From NCBI GenBank assembly GCA_001689405.1, contig LUJO01000013.1, positions 32,683 through 96,682 of the forward strand: DNA of 64,000 nt. The letters are read 5' to 3'. Positions 41,711 to 50,874 of the stretch are shown here, one piece after another. The translations under genes were made by a program, and so were the position numbers. Within the stretch, counting starts at the first letter, position 1, and each line of letters opens with the position of its first letter. Origin of the DNA: Candidatus Homeothermus arabinoxylanisolvens (GTDB lineage Bacteria; Bacteroidota; Bacteroidia; Bacteroidales; Muribaculaceae). Under the pieces are notes generated by a model. It did not search any database. It was not told where the DNA came from and was given only the letters and a program-made list of their open reading frames with translations.

Positions 41711-43066
41711 ATGAAAGAGATGAATGAACTGATGTCGTGGGACCGTCTTATCAATGACAAGCGGTTTGGACTTGAGGATTTTCATGATGCCCGGCGTGGT
41801 TCACGCAGCGACTTCCAACGCGATTTCGACAGGTTGGTGTTCTCGTCGCCGTTTCGCCGTCTGCAAAACAAAACACAGGTGTTCCCGTTGCCGGGCAGCG
41901 TGTTTGTACATAACAGACTGACCCACTCGATGGAGGTGGCGTCGGTAGGACGGTCACTCGCCAATGAGATAAGTTCGGCCCTTTCGGTAAAGTATGCCGA
42001 CGAGCCGTGGCGGAGCAAGCTCGACGCTCTTGACGAGATAGTCGGAGCCGCATGTCTTGCCCATGATCTGGGCAATCCTCCTTTCGGCCACTCGGGAGAA
42101 AAGGCTATATCGACGTTTTTCAGTGAGGGCGCGGGTGCCGTGTTGCGTAAGGATATGACTGAAGCGCAATGGGCCGATCTCACGCACTTCGAAGGAAACG
42201 CCAACTCGTTTCGTCTGCTCACCCATCAGTTCAAAGGACGTCGCCAAGGCGGATTTGCCATGACTTATTCCATGTTGGCGTCTATAGTGAAGTATCCTTA
42301 CGAGTCGCGTCTTGCGGGTACTAAAAACAAATTCGGCTTCTTCAGCTCCGAAACCGATACGTTCAAGCGCATAGCCGATGAACTCGGACTGCTGCCGCGT
42401 TACGGTGCCGCAGGTGAGGTGTGCTATGCGCGGCATCCTCTTGTATATATCGTGGAGGCCGCCGATGACATATGCTATCAGGTCATGGACATTGAGGACG
42501 CACATAAACTGCGTGTGCTTCTGACCGATGAGGTCATAGGACTTTTCCTGTCGTTTTTCGATGTGGCAAGACGTGACCATATGCACCGTGCCATGAGCCA
42601 TGTCGAAGACCCTAACGAGAAGATAGCCTATCTGCGCAGCTGTGTTATCGGCACTTTGGTAAAACAGTGTGCCAAGGCGTTTGTCGACAACGAGCAGGCT
42701 ATATTGTCAGGTGATTTTGCCGGTACGCTTCTCGACCATATCGACGATACGGAGCGCACGGGCTACGCGTGTTGCGCGGCTAAAGCTTGGGAGAAAATCT
42801 ATTGCGCAAGCGATGTGGTGGATGTCGAACTTGCCGGTAACCGTATAATATCGTTCCTTATGGAAAAACTTATCCATGCCGTGCGTTATCCTGAACTTAA
42901 CTATTCGGCTTTGTTGTTAAGTAAAGTACCGAAGCAGTACGATATTGCGGCTCCCGACCTGTACGGCAAGGTACAGGCTGTTCTCGACCATGTATCGGGA
43001 ATGACTGACGTGTATGCCCTTGACCTGTACCGTAAGCTGTACGGTATGAGTCTGCCGGCGGTTTAA
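41711..43066 (+). CDS. dgt: dGTP triphosphohydrolase (HD domain)
   Basis: This enzyme hydrolyses dGTP to deoxyguanosine and triphosphate. HD-superfamily metal ligands are visible as LTHSMEVA (first His) and CLAHDLGNPPFGHSGE (His-Asp pair and later His), and the opening FRRLQNKTQVFPLP is typical. I choose the ATG at 41711; the in-frame TTG at 41705 and ATG at 41720 are alternatives. The length of 451 residues is normal. It is followed by the TPM gene after 19 bp. Confidence 0.92.
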   Translation: MKEMNELMSWDRLINDKRFGLEDFHDARRGSRSDFQRDFDRLVFSSPFRRLQNKTQVFPLPGSVFVHNRLTHSMEVASVGRSLANEISSALSVKYADEPWRSKLDALDEIVGAACLAHDLGNPPFGHSGEKAISTFFSEGAGAVLRKDMTEAQWADLTHFEGNANSFRLLTHQFKGRRQGGFAMTYSMLASIVKYPYESRLAGTKNKFGFFSSETDTFKRIADELGLLPRYGAAGEVCYARHPLVYIVEAADDICYQVMDIEDAHKLRVLLTDEVIGLFLSFFDVARRDHMHRAMSHVEDPNEKIAYLRSCVIGTLVKQCAKAFVDNEQAILSGDFAGTLLDHIDDTERTGYACCAAKAWEKIYCASDVVDVELAGNRIISFLMEKLIHAVRYPELNYSALLLSKVPKQYDIAAPDLYGKVQAVLDHVSGMTDVYALDLYRKLYGMSLPAV

Positions 43067-43085
43067 TAAAGAAAATATTGAATAG

Positions 43086-44342
43086 ATGAAACGTATAAAA
43101 CTATTGTTGCTCTTTGTGCTGGCGGTGACGTTGCAGTTGTCGGCTTCGCCATACCGGCCTTCCGACGTGCCTAACGTACATGTTGCCGACCGCGCCAAAT
43201 ATGTGTCTAATCCTGACGGCATACTCTCGCCCGAAACCGTGACCCGGCTTGACTCTATGCTTGCCGATGTATGGCGCAAGACTTCGTCTGAAGTGGTCGT
43301 GGTCGTAGTAGGAAGCGTTGACGGCGATATTGACGACTTCGCTACCCGTCTGTTTACTGATTGGGGGGTAGGCAAGAAGGATAAAGACAACGGACTTCTT
43401 TATGTCATAGCCCGTGATGACCGCAGGGCCGCCATACGTACCGGATATGGCATGGAGGGTGTGGTGCCTGACATACTTGCCGGACGTATAATAAGAAATA
43501 TTGCCGGCCCGCGATTCAAGGCTATGGATTATGACGGAGGTGCCATAGCGTCGGTTGAGGAGATTGCACGGCTTGCCACGACTCCCGGCGCTACTGAAGA
43601 ACTGATGTCAAAGTATGGCAATGACACCAATCGCGATAATTCTGACGGAGAGCAACTTTTTACGGCATGGCTGTATATCGGTTGCGCGCTAGTGGCGTTT
43701 ATGGCTCTCATATACATTGCCAATATGTTCAAGACCCGGCGTCTTGACCGCTATGACCGGTATCAGTCATTGAAAAAACTTCTTATACCGTCGGTGATTG
43801 TCGGTTTCATAGGGCTTGGCGTACCGTTTGTCATGGTGCTGGTTATCTGGCTTACTTTACGTTACATGCGTCTGCGTCGCCGCGTGTGTCCCAACTGCCA
43901 CCATAAGATGCGCCGCCTTGACGAGAAGGCCGACAATGCTTATCTGACTCCGCAGCAGGATGTCGAGGAGAAAATAGACTCGGTGGACTATGATGTGTGG
44001 CTGTGCGACACATGCGGAGAGACCGATATCTTGCCGTTTGTCAACACGGCGTCGACCTACAAAGTGTGTCCGCATTGCGGTGCGCGTGCCAGTTCGCTGC
44101 GAAGCGACCGCATAGTATCCAATCCTACCACTACACGCGAGGGGCAGGGAGTGAAGGACTACATGTGCCGCAACTGTGGATATCAGACCCACGTGCCTTA
44201 CAATATAGCCAAGCTGCCTCCGGTAATTGTTGTGCCGGGACGTTTCGGCGGCGGTGGCGGCAACGGTTTTGGTGGCGGATTCGGTGGAGGCTCCTTCGGC
44301 GGCGGTATGACCGGCGGAGGCGGAGCTTCCGGAGGCTGGTAA
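43086..44342 (+). CDS. TPM-domain membrane protein with Gly-rich tail
   Basis: A 418-residue protein with a signal peptide (MKRIKLLLLFVLAVTLQLSA). The TPM domain at about residues 35-175 (DGILSPETVTRLDSML and GMEGVVPDILAGRIIRN) is like the acid-phosphatase-like TLP18.3/Psb32 fold. Two membrane helices follow at about 195-260, then zinc-ribbon CxxC pairs (CPNCHHKM, CDTCGETD, CPHCGARA, CRNCGYQ), and a tail rich in GGG and FGGG. This layout is known from YgcG-like proteins. The function is unknown. Confidence 0.85.
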   Translation: MKRIKLLLLFVLAVTLQLSASPYRPSDVPNVHVADRAKYVSNPDGILSPETVTRLDSMLADVWRKTSSEVVVVVVGSVDGDIDDFATRLFTDWGVGKKDKDNGLLYVIARDDRRAAIRTGYGMEGVVPDILAGRIIRNIAGPRFKAMDYDGGAIASVEEIARLATTPGATEELMSKYGNDTNRDNSDGEQLFTAWLYIGCALVAFMALIYIANMFKTRRLDRYDRYQSLKKLLIPSVIVGFIGLGVPFVMVLVIWLTLRYMRLRRRVCPNCHHKMRRLDEKADNAYLTPQQDVEEKIDSVDYDVWLCDTCGETDILPFVNTASTYKVCPHCGARASSLRSDRIVSNPTTTREGQGVKDYMCRNCGYQTHVPYNIAKLPPVIVVPGRFGGGGGNGFGGGFGGGSFGGGMTGGGGASGGW

Positions 44343-44355
44343 AAAGATTGACTGC

Positions 44356-44380
44356 AAAAGCCGTTTAATAACCGCTTTTT
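44356..44380 (+). terminator. Terminator after the TPM gene
   Basis: AAAAGC pairs with GCTTTT, inner GTT/AAC around a TAAT loop with one C-C mismatch, then a T-run. Confidence 0.65.
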
Positions 44381-44422
44381 ACATTGATCGGTTTTACTGC
44401 TGATTGAAGGGGCGCCCGGGCA

Positions 44423-44761
44423 TCATGGCTCGGGGTTGTCCCACGGATAGGTGCGTCGCGGGTTGCGGGGAAACCATCCTTTTCGTACTCTCTCCTGCTG
44501 TTCGAATATCTCCTTTATTGTCCAGTATGACGAGAAACCCGCTACTCCCAGTATCGATGACCAGAGCACATCGCCTGATATTACCGACAAAGCGAGGCAT
44601 ATTGTGCCGAGCACGAGAAACCACCACCAGCAGCGTACACCGAAGTGGTATTCGCACTTGACCACTACCGGATGAAACAGACCTATGATAAGAAACGTGC
44701 TCAGGCCTATGACTATGCCCAAAGCGTGGTACTCCTCAAGTATTTGTGTAAATGTCGACAT
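44423..44761 (-). CDS. DUF4491 family membrane protein
   Basis: A 112-residue, three-helix protein. The family pattern is clear: GIVIGLSTFLIIGLFHPVVV followed by KCEYHFG, then LGVAGFSSYWTIKEIFEQ and the ending VRKGWFPRNPRR. I start at MSTFTQ (44761), since the longer frame from 44815 runs through a terminator hairpin. It is common in gut Bacteroidetes and its function is unknown. Confidence 0.85.
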   Translation of the reverse strand: MSTFTQILEEYHALGIVIGLSTFLIIGLFHPVVVKCEYHFGVRCWWWFLVLGTICLALSVISGDVLWSSILGVAGFSSYWTIKEIFEQQERVRKGWFPRNPRRTYPWDNPEP

Positions 44762-44788
44762 TGTAATGACTGATGTTGTTAAATTATA

Positions 44789-44821
44789 AAGGCTGTGCCA
44801 ATTTTTTGTTGACACAGCCTT
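44789..44821 (-). terminator. Terminator after rpsA
   Basis: AAGGCTGTG/CACAGCCTT, a 9-bp stem with a loop of 15 bases, lies 32 bp past the rpsA stop on the minus strand, followed by an A/T-rich tract. Confidence 0.7.
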
Positions 44822-44852
44822 GTCTATTGAATGAAATTTATCCTTCGGACGA

Positions 44853-46634
44853 TTAGTTCTTGCCTGAAAGTTTTTCTTTTAGAGCTGCAAGCTCCTCAAG
44901 GTCACCGAGAGTAGTGCGCTCGATGGGTGCGTTGAGTACGGGCTGCTCTTCCTTCTTGCTCTGACGACGAGCCTTGCGGGCCTCGTTCTTTTCAGCCTTT
45001 GCTTCATCCTCGAAGATGCGGCTGTGAGAAAGGAATATGCGCTTGTTGTCTTTGTTGAACTCTATTACCTTGAAGTCGAGCTCCTCGTTTACCTGAGCCT
45101 GAGTGCCGTCTTCCTTTACAAGGTGTTTGGGAGTTGCGAAACCTTCAACACCGTAGGGAAGAGCCACTACGCCGCCCTTGTCCTGCATCTCGATGATTTT
45201 GCCTTTGTGGATGCTGCCTACGGTAAATACCGATTCGAGCTCATCCCAAGGATTGTCTTCGAGCTGCTTGTGGCCGAGGCTGAGACGACGGTTGTCCTTG
45301 TCGATTTCAAGAACCTGTACATCGATGTCGGCACCTACATGGGTGAATTCCGACGGATGCTTGATCTTCTTGGTCCAAGAGAGGTCGCTTATGTGGATCA
45401 GGCCGTCTACGCCCTCTTCGATTTCAACAAATACACCGAAGTTGGTGAAGTTGCGTACTTTGGCGGTGTGCTTGCTGCCGATGGGGTATTTAGTCTCGAT
45501 GTTTTCCCACGGATCGTTCTTGAGCTGCTTGATGCCAAGCGACATCTTACGCTCGTCGCGGTCGAGGGTAAGGATTACGGCTTCTACCTCGTCGCCTACC
45601 TTCATGAAGTCCTGAGCCGAGCGGAGGTGCTGTGACCAAGACATTTCCGATACGTGTATAAGACCCTCTACGCCCGGAGCGATTTCAACAAATGCACCGT
45701 AGTCAGCCATAACGACAACTTTTCCTTTGACCTTGTCGCCCACTTTGAGGTCGGCGTCAAGAGCATCCCACGGATGGGGCTGAAGTTGCTTAAGACCGAG
45801 GGCAATGCGCTTGCGCTCGTCATCGAAGTCGATGATAACGACGTCGAGTTCCTGATCAAGTTTAACCACTTCTTCGGGATGGCTTACGCGGCCCCAAGAA
45901 AGGTCGGTGATATGGATAAGACCGTCAACACCGCCGAGGTCGATGAATACGCCATAGGTAGTGATGTTCTTGACAACACCCTTGAGTACCTGACCGCGCT
46001 CGAGTTTGGAGATAATCTCCTTCTTCTGCTGCTCAAGCTCGGCTTCGATAAGAGCCTTGTGCGATACAACAACGTTCTTGAATTCCTGATTGATCTTCAC
46101 GACCTTGAACTCCATAGTCTTGCCTACGAAGATGTCGTAGTCGCGGATGGGCTTTACATCGATCTGTGAGCCGGGGAGGAATGCCTCGATGCCGAACACG
46201 TCAACGATCATACCGCCTTTGGTGCGGCACTTGATGTAACCCTTGATGATTTCATCGTTCTCAAGAGCCTGATTTACGCGCTCCCAAGAGCGTGACATGC
46301 GGGCCTTGCGGTGCGACAGAATGAGCTGTCCCTTCTTGTCTTCCTGATTTTCGATGAATACTTCCACTACGTCGCCTACCTTGATGTCGGGGTTGTAGCG
46401 GAATTCGTTGACGGGGATTATACCGTCGCTTTTGTAGCCGATGTTAACCACCGCTTCGCGCTTGTTGAGGGCGATGATGGTACCTTCGATTACTTCTTTG
46501 TCTTTTACGGTGTTGAGCGACTCATCATAAGTCTTGGTGAGTTCTTCGCGGCTCTTTTCACCGACGGCGTCGCCTTTTTCATAGGCGTCCCAATCGAAGT
46601 CTTCGATGGGAGAATTCTTTAATTCTTCGTTCAT
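44853..46634 (-). CDS. rpsA: 30S ribosomal protein S1
   Basis: A 593-residue mRNA-binding ribosomal protein made of six S1 (OB-fold) repeats. Repeats carry GVEGLIHVSEMSW and GVDGLIHISDLSW type motifs. The first two repeats are more diverged, as usual, and bind the ribosome. The acidic N-terminus and basic C-terminal tail (EARKARRQSKKEE) are seen in other Bacteroidetes S1 proteins. The promoter is at 46696-46727 and the leader is about 55 nt. Confidence 0.96.
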   Translation of the reverse strand: MNEELKNSPIEDFDWDAYEKGDAVGEKSREELTKTYDESLNTVKDKEVIEGTIIALNKREAVVNIGYKSDGIIPVNEFRYNPDIKVGDVVEVFIENQEDKKGQLILSHRKARMSRSWERVNQALENDEIIKGYIKCRTKGGMIVDVFGIEAFLPGSQIDVKPIRDYDIFVGKTMEFKVVKINQEFKNVVVSHKALIEAELEQQKKEIISKLERGQVLKGVVKNITTYGVFIDLGGVDGLIHITDLSWGRVSHPEEVVKLDQELDVVIIDFDDERKRIALGLKQLQPHPWDALDADLKVGDKVKGKVVVMADYGAFVEIAPGVEGLIHVSEMSWSQHLRSAQDFMKVGDEVEAVILTLDRDERKMSLGIKQLKNDPWENIETKYPIGSKHTAKVRNFTNFGVFVEIEEGVDGLIHISDLSWTKKIKHPSEFTHVGADIDVQVLEIDKDNRRLSLGHKQLEDNPWDELESVFTVGSIHKGKIIEMQDKGGVVALPYGVEGFATPKHLVKEDGTQAQVNEELDFKVIEFNKDNKRIFLSHSRIFEDEAKAEKNEARKARRQSKKEEQPVLNAPIERTTLGDLEELAALKEKLSGKN

Positions 46635-46695
46635 TTAATGGGTTAATAAATAAGTTAATTAATTGTGAGTGTCGACACAGCGACGCTCAATCGTG

Positions 46696-46727
46696 CAAAT
46701 TTACAATATAATTTTCACTCTCACAAG
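46696..46727 (-). promoter_or_regulatory. rpsA promoter
   Basis: On the minus strand TAAATTTG (46696-46703) matches the -7 box and CTTG (46724-46727) stands 20 bp upstream, one mismatch from TTTG. Confidence 0.6.
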
Positions 46728-46848
46728 ATTAGCGTGAAAAATCGTTTCGCAAAAATAGTGTATCCTATATATTATAATGTGATATTTGCACTTTAACCCA
46801 TGTGCGGTGTTGCTCTGAAGATGTGTCGCGACGCTTATGAGAAGCCGG

Positions 46849-47295
46849 TCAGTAGGCGGCGGCAAGATGCTCTTCAAGGTACTCTTTGTAGCGGGCTACG
46901 GGTATGCGGTCTATGCCGTTGGCTGACAGCATGGCCGACAACCGGTCGATCTCCGACTTGATATGGCGGTGGATGAGATTGTAGCGCTTGGCGATAAGGC
47001 GTATGTATTTGCGGTCCTGCTTGACAAGGCGTCCGGCCTCGATGGTGACGGGCGCACGGCGTGCTTCGGCCGCGGCCTCACGGCGACGGCGCTGATAGGA
47101 TGCGGACTTCGCGCGGCGGTCGATTACAGGCTTAAGCAGATTGAACACGCATTGCGCTATGGGGGCAAGGTCAGTCGGTTCTGTTCCTGTCGTCTGATAC
47201 TCTTTGATGGCATCGATGAGGGGTTGCTGAAGTTCCGAGGGGAGCATGGCTATTGATTCGCTCCATGTCTTGTCAAATTTGGGTGTACGTTTCAT
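46849..47295 (-). CDS. DUF6291-like protein
   Basis: A 148-residue basic, helical protein. The N-terminal part (FDKTWSESIAMLPSELQQPL then AIKEYQTTGTEP, followed by FNLLKPVIDRRAK) resembles the DUF6291 domain common in phage and plasmid replication genes. The rest has a helical, Arg-rich stretch (SYQRRRREAAAEARR) that could bind nucleic acid. I use the start at 47295 (MKRTPKF), since the -7 box TATCTTTG at 47329-47336 (minus) places the transcript start after the earlier ATG at 47331. The gene is surrounded by core genes and may be a domesticated mobile-element gene. Confidence 0.65.
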   Translation of the reverse strand: MKRTPKFDKTWSESIAMLPSELQQPLIDAIKEYQTTGTEPTDLAPIAQCVFNLLKPVIDRRAKSASYQRRRREAAAEARRAPVTIEAGRLVKQDRKYIRLIAKRYNLIHRHIKSEIDRLSAMLSANGIDRIPVARYKEYLEEHLAAAY

Positions 47296-47452
47296 AATAT
47301 GTGATATTGGTTTAAATGATGTTTTTTGCAAAGATAATACGACATGACGCCGTTTTTATGCACAATCGGGCATTAACACTTCATTTGATGCATAAACGCC
47401 TGATATATCGGGTTATAAGACGCCGTTTAATGTCTGTTAATGTGGAAACTTA

Positions 47453-47483
47453 TTTGAATTTTAAATGAATTTATTTAAATTTG
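47453..47483 (+). promoter_or_regulatory. Consensus promoter of the CE1 esterase gene
   Basis: TTTG (47453-47456), a 19-bp spacer and TAAATTTG (47476-47483) fit the Bacteroidetes consensus fully, giving a leader of about 28 nt. Confidence 0.75.
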
Positions 47484-47518
47484 TGATAATTACCTTAATA
47501 ACCAACTAACATTCAAGC

Positions 47519-48628
47519 ATGATTAATCCGTTATTACGAATTTCAGCAAGTGCCGTGTCCGTTTTATTGGGCACGGCTCTCATGGCGCAAAACGTTGTAA
47601 AAGAAGATTTTGTGCCGTCAACTAAAAACCAGCCCGGAAAGGAGTATCCGATGGTAAACTCGCAAGGTTATGCCCGCTTCCGTGTGGAGGCGCCCGAAGC
47701 CGAGTCTGTAAGAGTGACGCTAGGTCTTGGAGGGCGAGGAGGCACGAAACTCGAAAAGCAGCCCGACGGCTCTTGGATGGGAACTACCGAGGGTCCAATG
47801 GACGAGGGTTTCCACTATTACCACATGATAGTCGACGGCGGTGCGTTCAATGATCCGGGAGCGCTCAATTATTACGGTTCGTGCCGATGGGAGAGCGGTA
47901 TCGAGATTCCCGCTCATGACAAAGAGTTCTATGCCCTTAAGGATGTGCCTCACGGCAATGTTCAGCAGGTGCTGTTCAGCTCTCCGAGTACCGGTGTGGA
48001 GCGGCGTGCGTTTGTTTACACTCCGCCGGAATATGGCAAGACCGATAAAAAGTATCCCGTTCTTTATCTGCAGCATGGATGGGGCGAGGATGAGACCGCA
48101 TGGTCAAATCAAGGTCATGCCAATCTTATCATGGACAATCTTATCGCCGAAGGCAAAATCGAGCCGTTTATAATAGTGATGGCTTACGGCATGACCAACA
48201 ATGTGAAATTCGGCACCATAAATCAGTTTGATGCCAAAGAGTTTGAGACAGTTCTTGTGGATGAACTCATACCTTATATTGATAAGAACTTCAATACCGT
48301 CCCCGACAGGAAGCACCGTGCTATGGCCGGATTGTCGATGGGCGGAGTCGAGACTAAGCTCATAACCATGCGCCGTCCCGAGACGTTCGGCTACTACGGT
48401 CTTCTCAGCGGAGGCACATATGCTCCTGAAGACCTTAAAGACAGCGGGGTGGAGCTTGTGTTCATCAGCTGCGGAAGCAAAGAGAACCCCGATAGGGTCA
48501 AAGCGGCGGTCGATGCCTTGAAGGATGCGGGCTACAACGCGGTATCGTATGTGTCGCCCGACACGGCTCACGAGTTTCTGACTTGGCGCCGCAGTCTGTA
48601 TCAGATGGCACCGTTGCTTTTCAAGTGA
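47519..48628 (+). CDS. Secreted carbohydrate esterase, CE1/esterase D type
   Basis: A 369-residue protein with a signal peptide ending near ALMAQ. Residues 40-120 form an early-set (CBM48-like) beta domain (YARFRVEAPEAESVRVTLG). The alpha/beta-hydrolase domain follows, with VLYLQHGWGEDETAW as oxyanion-hole region, the nucleophile in AGLSMGG (about residue 276), and the catalytic His in TAHEFLTWRRSL. This layout fits feruloyl or acetyl xylan esterases of Bacteroidetes. It would remove side groups from hemicellulose and is thus a functional partner of the GH43 enzyme elsewhere in the window. Confidence 0.88.
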   Translation: MINPLLRISASAVSVLLGTALMAQNVVKEDFVPSTKNQPGKEYPMVNSQGYARFRVEAPEAESVRVTLGLGGRGGTKLEKQPDGSWMGTTEGPMDEGFHYYHMIVDGGAFNDPGALNYYGSCRWESGIEIPAHDKEFYALKDVPHGNVQQVLFSSPSTGVERRAFVYTPPEYGKTDKKYPVLYLQHGWGEDETAWSNQGHANLIMDNLIAEGKIEPFIIVMAYGMTNNVKFGTINQFDAKEFETVLVDELIPYIDKNFNTVPDRKHRAMAGLSMGGVETKLITMRRPETFGYYGLLSGGTYAPEDLKDSGVELVFISCGSKENPDRVKAAVDALKDAGYNAVSYVSPDTAHEFLTWRRSLYQMAPLLFK

Positions 48629-48641
48629 TGCGTAGATATAT

Positions 48642-48675
48642 AAAAAAATGGAGACCAATTGGTCTCCATTTTTTT
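48642..48675. terminator. Perfect 34-bp palindromic bidirectional terminator
   Basis: Seven A, TGGAGACCAA and its exact reverse complement ending in seven T serve both the esterase gene (+) and fbaA (-). Confidence 0.92.
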
Positions 48676-48695
48676 GTTGCAGTCTTTTGACTGGA

Positions 48696-49691
48696 TTATG
48701 CTTTGTCCTTGCTGCCAAGCACGTTTTCGATTTTGTGCTTGTAGAGCTTCTCCATTTCGTCGCGGGCCGGTCCGAGATATTTGCGGGGGTCAAATTCAGC
48801 GGGTTTCTCAGAGAGAACCTTGCGAACGGCAGCGGTCATGGCCAGACGGCTGTCAGAGTCGATATTGATCTTGCATACGGCGCTCTTGGCTGCTTTGCGG
48901 AGCTCTTCTTCGGGTATACCGATAGCATCGGGCAACTTGCCGCCGTAGTGGTTGATCATGTCTACATACTCCTGAGGAACCGATGACGAACCGTGGAGCA
49001 CGATGGGGAAGCCGGGGAGTTTCTCCATAACGGCGTCGAGCACTCCGAATGCCAAGGGCGGGGGAACGAGCTTGCCGTCAGCGTTGCGTGTGCACTGCTC
49101 GGGAGTGAACTTGTAAGCGCCGTGTGAAGTACCGATCGAGATAGCGAGGCTGTCGCAGCCGGTACGGGTAGCGAAGTCGATAACTTCTTCAGGGTCGGTG
49201 TAGGTGTGGTGGTCGGAAGACACTTCGTCCTCAACGCCGGCGAGCACGCCGAGTTCGCCTTCTACAGTCACGTCAAACTGGTGAGCGTAGTCAACCACTT
49301 TCTTTGTGAGGGCTACGTTTTCCTCATAGGGGAGGTGTGAACCGTCGATCATAACCGATGAGAAGCCGTGGTCGATGCAGTCTTTGCAGAGCTCGTAGCT
49401 GTCACCGTGGTCGAGGTGAAGACATATCTGGGGATTTTCCCATCCGAGGCTCTTTGCGTACTCTACGGCACCCTGTGCCATGTAGCGGAGCAGAATGGGG
49501 TTGGCGTAGTTGCGTGCGCCCTTCGATACCTGAAGGATAACGGGTGAACGGTCTTCAGCGGCAGCCTTGATGATGGCCTGAAGCTGTTCCATGTTGTTGA
49601 AGTTGAAAGCGGGAACGGCATATCCGCCCTTGATGGCTTTAGCAAACATCTCACGAGTGTTGACCAAGCCGAGGTCTTTGTAACTTACCAT
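48696..49691 (-). CDS. fba: Class II fructose-bisphosphate aldolase
   Basis: A 331-residue zinc-dependent aldolase of glycolysis and gluconeogenesis. Metal- and substrate-binding segments are visible: PAFNFNNMEQLQAI at the N-terminus, CLHLDHGDSYELCKDCIDHG (zinc His and Asp), VEGELGVLAGVED, SIGTSHGAYKF and VLHGSSSVPQE. The promoter box TATATTTG is at 49761-49768 (minus). An 8-bp hairpin, AAATGCCT/AGGCATTT, lies in the 5' leader at 49733-49752 and may protect or regulate the mRNA. Confidence 0.96.
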   Translation of the reverse strand: MVSYKDLGLVNTREMFAKAIKGGYAVPAFNFNNMEQLQAIIKAAAEDRSPVILQVSKGARNYANPILLRYMAQGAVEYAKSLGWENPQICLHLDHGDSYELCKDCIDHGFSSVMIDGSHLPYEENVALTKKVVDYAHQFDVTVEGELGVLAGVEDEVSSDHHTYTDPEEVIDFATRTGCDSLAISIGTSHGAYKFTPEQCTRNADGKLVPPPLAFGVLDAVMEKLPGFPIVLHGSSSVPQEYVDMINHYGGKLPDAIGIPEEELRKAAKSAVCKINIDSDSRLAMTAAVRKVLSEKPAEFDPRKYLGPARDEMEKLYKHKIENVLGSKDKA

Positions 49692-49853
49692 GAATTTTTA
49701 GTATTTTGGTGAATAAATCTATGTATGCCTCTAAATGCCTTGTCAGGCATTTTACGGGTGCAAATATACATAAATTCCGTAAGATATTTGTCAGTATCGC
49801 GGGAAAATATTTATTTCGCATCCGTGGATTAAGCTTATCATAAAACGATAGTT

Positions 49854-50234
49854 ATGGAAAAGCAGAAATTTCGTCTTGAATTTGCCATGCGCAGTGTGCC
49901 GGTAAGCCTTTTGTGGAGCTATATCTCTTCGGCTACAGGGCTTAAGGAGTGGTTTGCCGACGCGGTAAGTGTCGCAGGTAAGAAATATAAGTTTGTGTGG
50001 AACGGTCAGGAGCAATCCGCTACCGTGATAGGACGGCGCGACGGTGTATCAATACGTTTCAGGTGGGATGACGAGACGTCGCGTGCCTATTTCGAGATGA
50101 GCATAAGCGTCAACGAAATGACCGACAGCACCACTCTTATAGTGACCGATTATGCGGAGCCTGATGAGCTTGACGACAGCAAGGAGCTGTGGGAGACGCA
50201 GGTCGATACACTGCGCCGCGCTATAGGCTGCTGA
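49854..50234 (+). CDS. START-like domain protein
   Basis: A 126-residue protein of the SRPBCC/START superfamily in its Bacteroidetes form, with LLWSYISSATGLKEWFADAV near the start and the curved sheet that ends in the long C-terminal helix (DSKELWETQVDTLRRAIGC). These proteins bind hydrophobic ligands; the ligand is unknown. It is probably transcribed alone. Confidence 0.85.
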   Translation: MEKQKFRLEFAMRSVPVSLLWSYISSATGLKEWFADAVSVAGKKYKFVWNGQEQSATVIGRRDGVSIRFRWDDETSRAYFEMSISVNEMTDSTTLIVTDYAEPDELDDSKELWETQVDTLRRAIGC

Positions 50235-50356
50235 CATGCCGGCGGTGTAAACCCGCCGCCGGGTCTTAAAACTATTGGGCGCCGCGATTGTTATAGTCTT
50301 AAAGTGTCGGACTGTTTGTGACCGGCATTTTAATCGACTATTTAATTGTGGTAACT

Positions 50357-50467
50357 ATGAAGAGAGAAAAGCAAGACCGCGTAGCCGCATGGCTTTGGAT
50401 AGGGGTAAGTGTACTGATAGCCCTGTTGCTGGTGTGGCTCACCATATTTGAGTACTGGAGCGCGTGA
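50357..50467 (+). CDS. Single-helix small membrane protein, 36 residues
   Basis: A short frame encoding a basic N-terminus (MKREKQDRVAAW) followed by one membrane helix (WIGVSVLIALLLVWLTIF). It sits 31 bp before another small membrane protein gene in the same direction, and the two are likely co-transcribed. The ribosome-binding site is weak, as is usual in Bacteroidetes. The role is unknown. Confidence 0.5.
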   Translation: MKREKQDRVAAWLWIGVSVLIALLLVWLTIFEYWSA

Positions 50468-50498
50468 TATCATGTGATAAATTAAAAAAAAGAGAGTT

Positions 50499-50774
50499 AT
50501 GGCCGGATCACTTTGGATTGTATGGACAATCATCGGCATCATAGGCGGCTTCATGGCAGGCCGTCTGGTGCCTAAGATAAGAAGCACCGCCTTTGCGGTA
50601 TGTGTCGGTATATGTGGCGCGCTGTTGGGCGGTTGGATATTTATATTGATAGGCGACTCGTCGACCATGCAGGCCGTATCGCTTGGTGCTGCGGCAGTCA
50701 TGTGCGCGTTTTTCCTGTGGATATTGTATCTTGTATCGCCGCGTCGCAGCGATGACGACGAAGACATGGAATAG
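50499..50774 (+). CDS. GlsB/YeaQ/YmgE-like small membrane protein
   Basis: A 91-residue protein with three hydrophobic helices and Gly-rich turns (WTIIGIIGGFMAGRLVPKI and ICGALLGGWIFILIGD), followed by an acidic tail (SDDDEDME). It resembles transglycosylase-associated (YeaQ) proteins and is a distant paralogue of the one at 51538. It may relate to envelope stress, but that is only by family. Confidence 0.7.
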   Translation: MAGSLWIVWTIIGIIGGFMAGRLVPKIRSTAFAVCVGICGALLGGWIFILIGDSSTMQAVSLGAAAVMCAFFLWILYLVSPRRSDDDEDME

Positions 50775-50816
50775 AGCAGTCCGATGTAAGAGCTTTTTAC
50801 ATGCGCCGTGTACATT

Positions 50817-50856
50817 ATATAAAAAGGCCCGGTCAGCTGACCGGGCCTTTTTATAT
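50817..50856. terminator. Perfect 40-bp palindromic bidirectional terminator
   Basis: A/T ends and AAAAAGGCCCGGTCAG with its exact complement meet at CAGCTG. It serves rplS (-) and the small membrane protein genes (+). Confidence 0.92.
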
Positions 50857-50874
50857 GGGTTTGGCAAATGTCGG

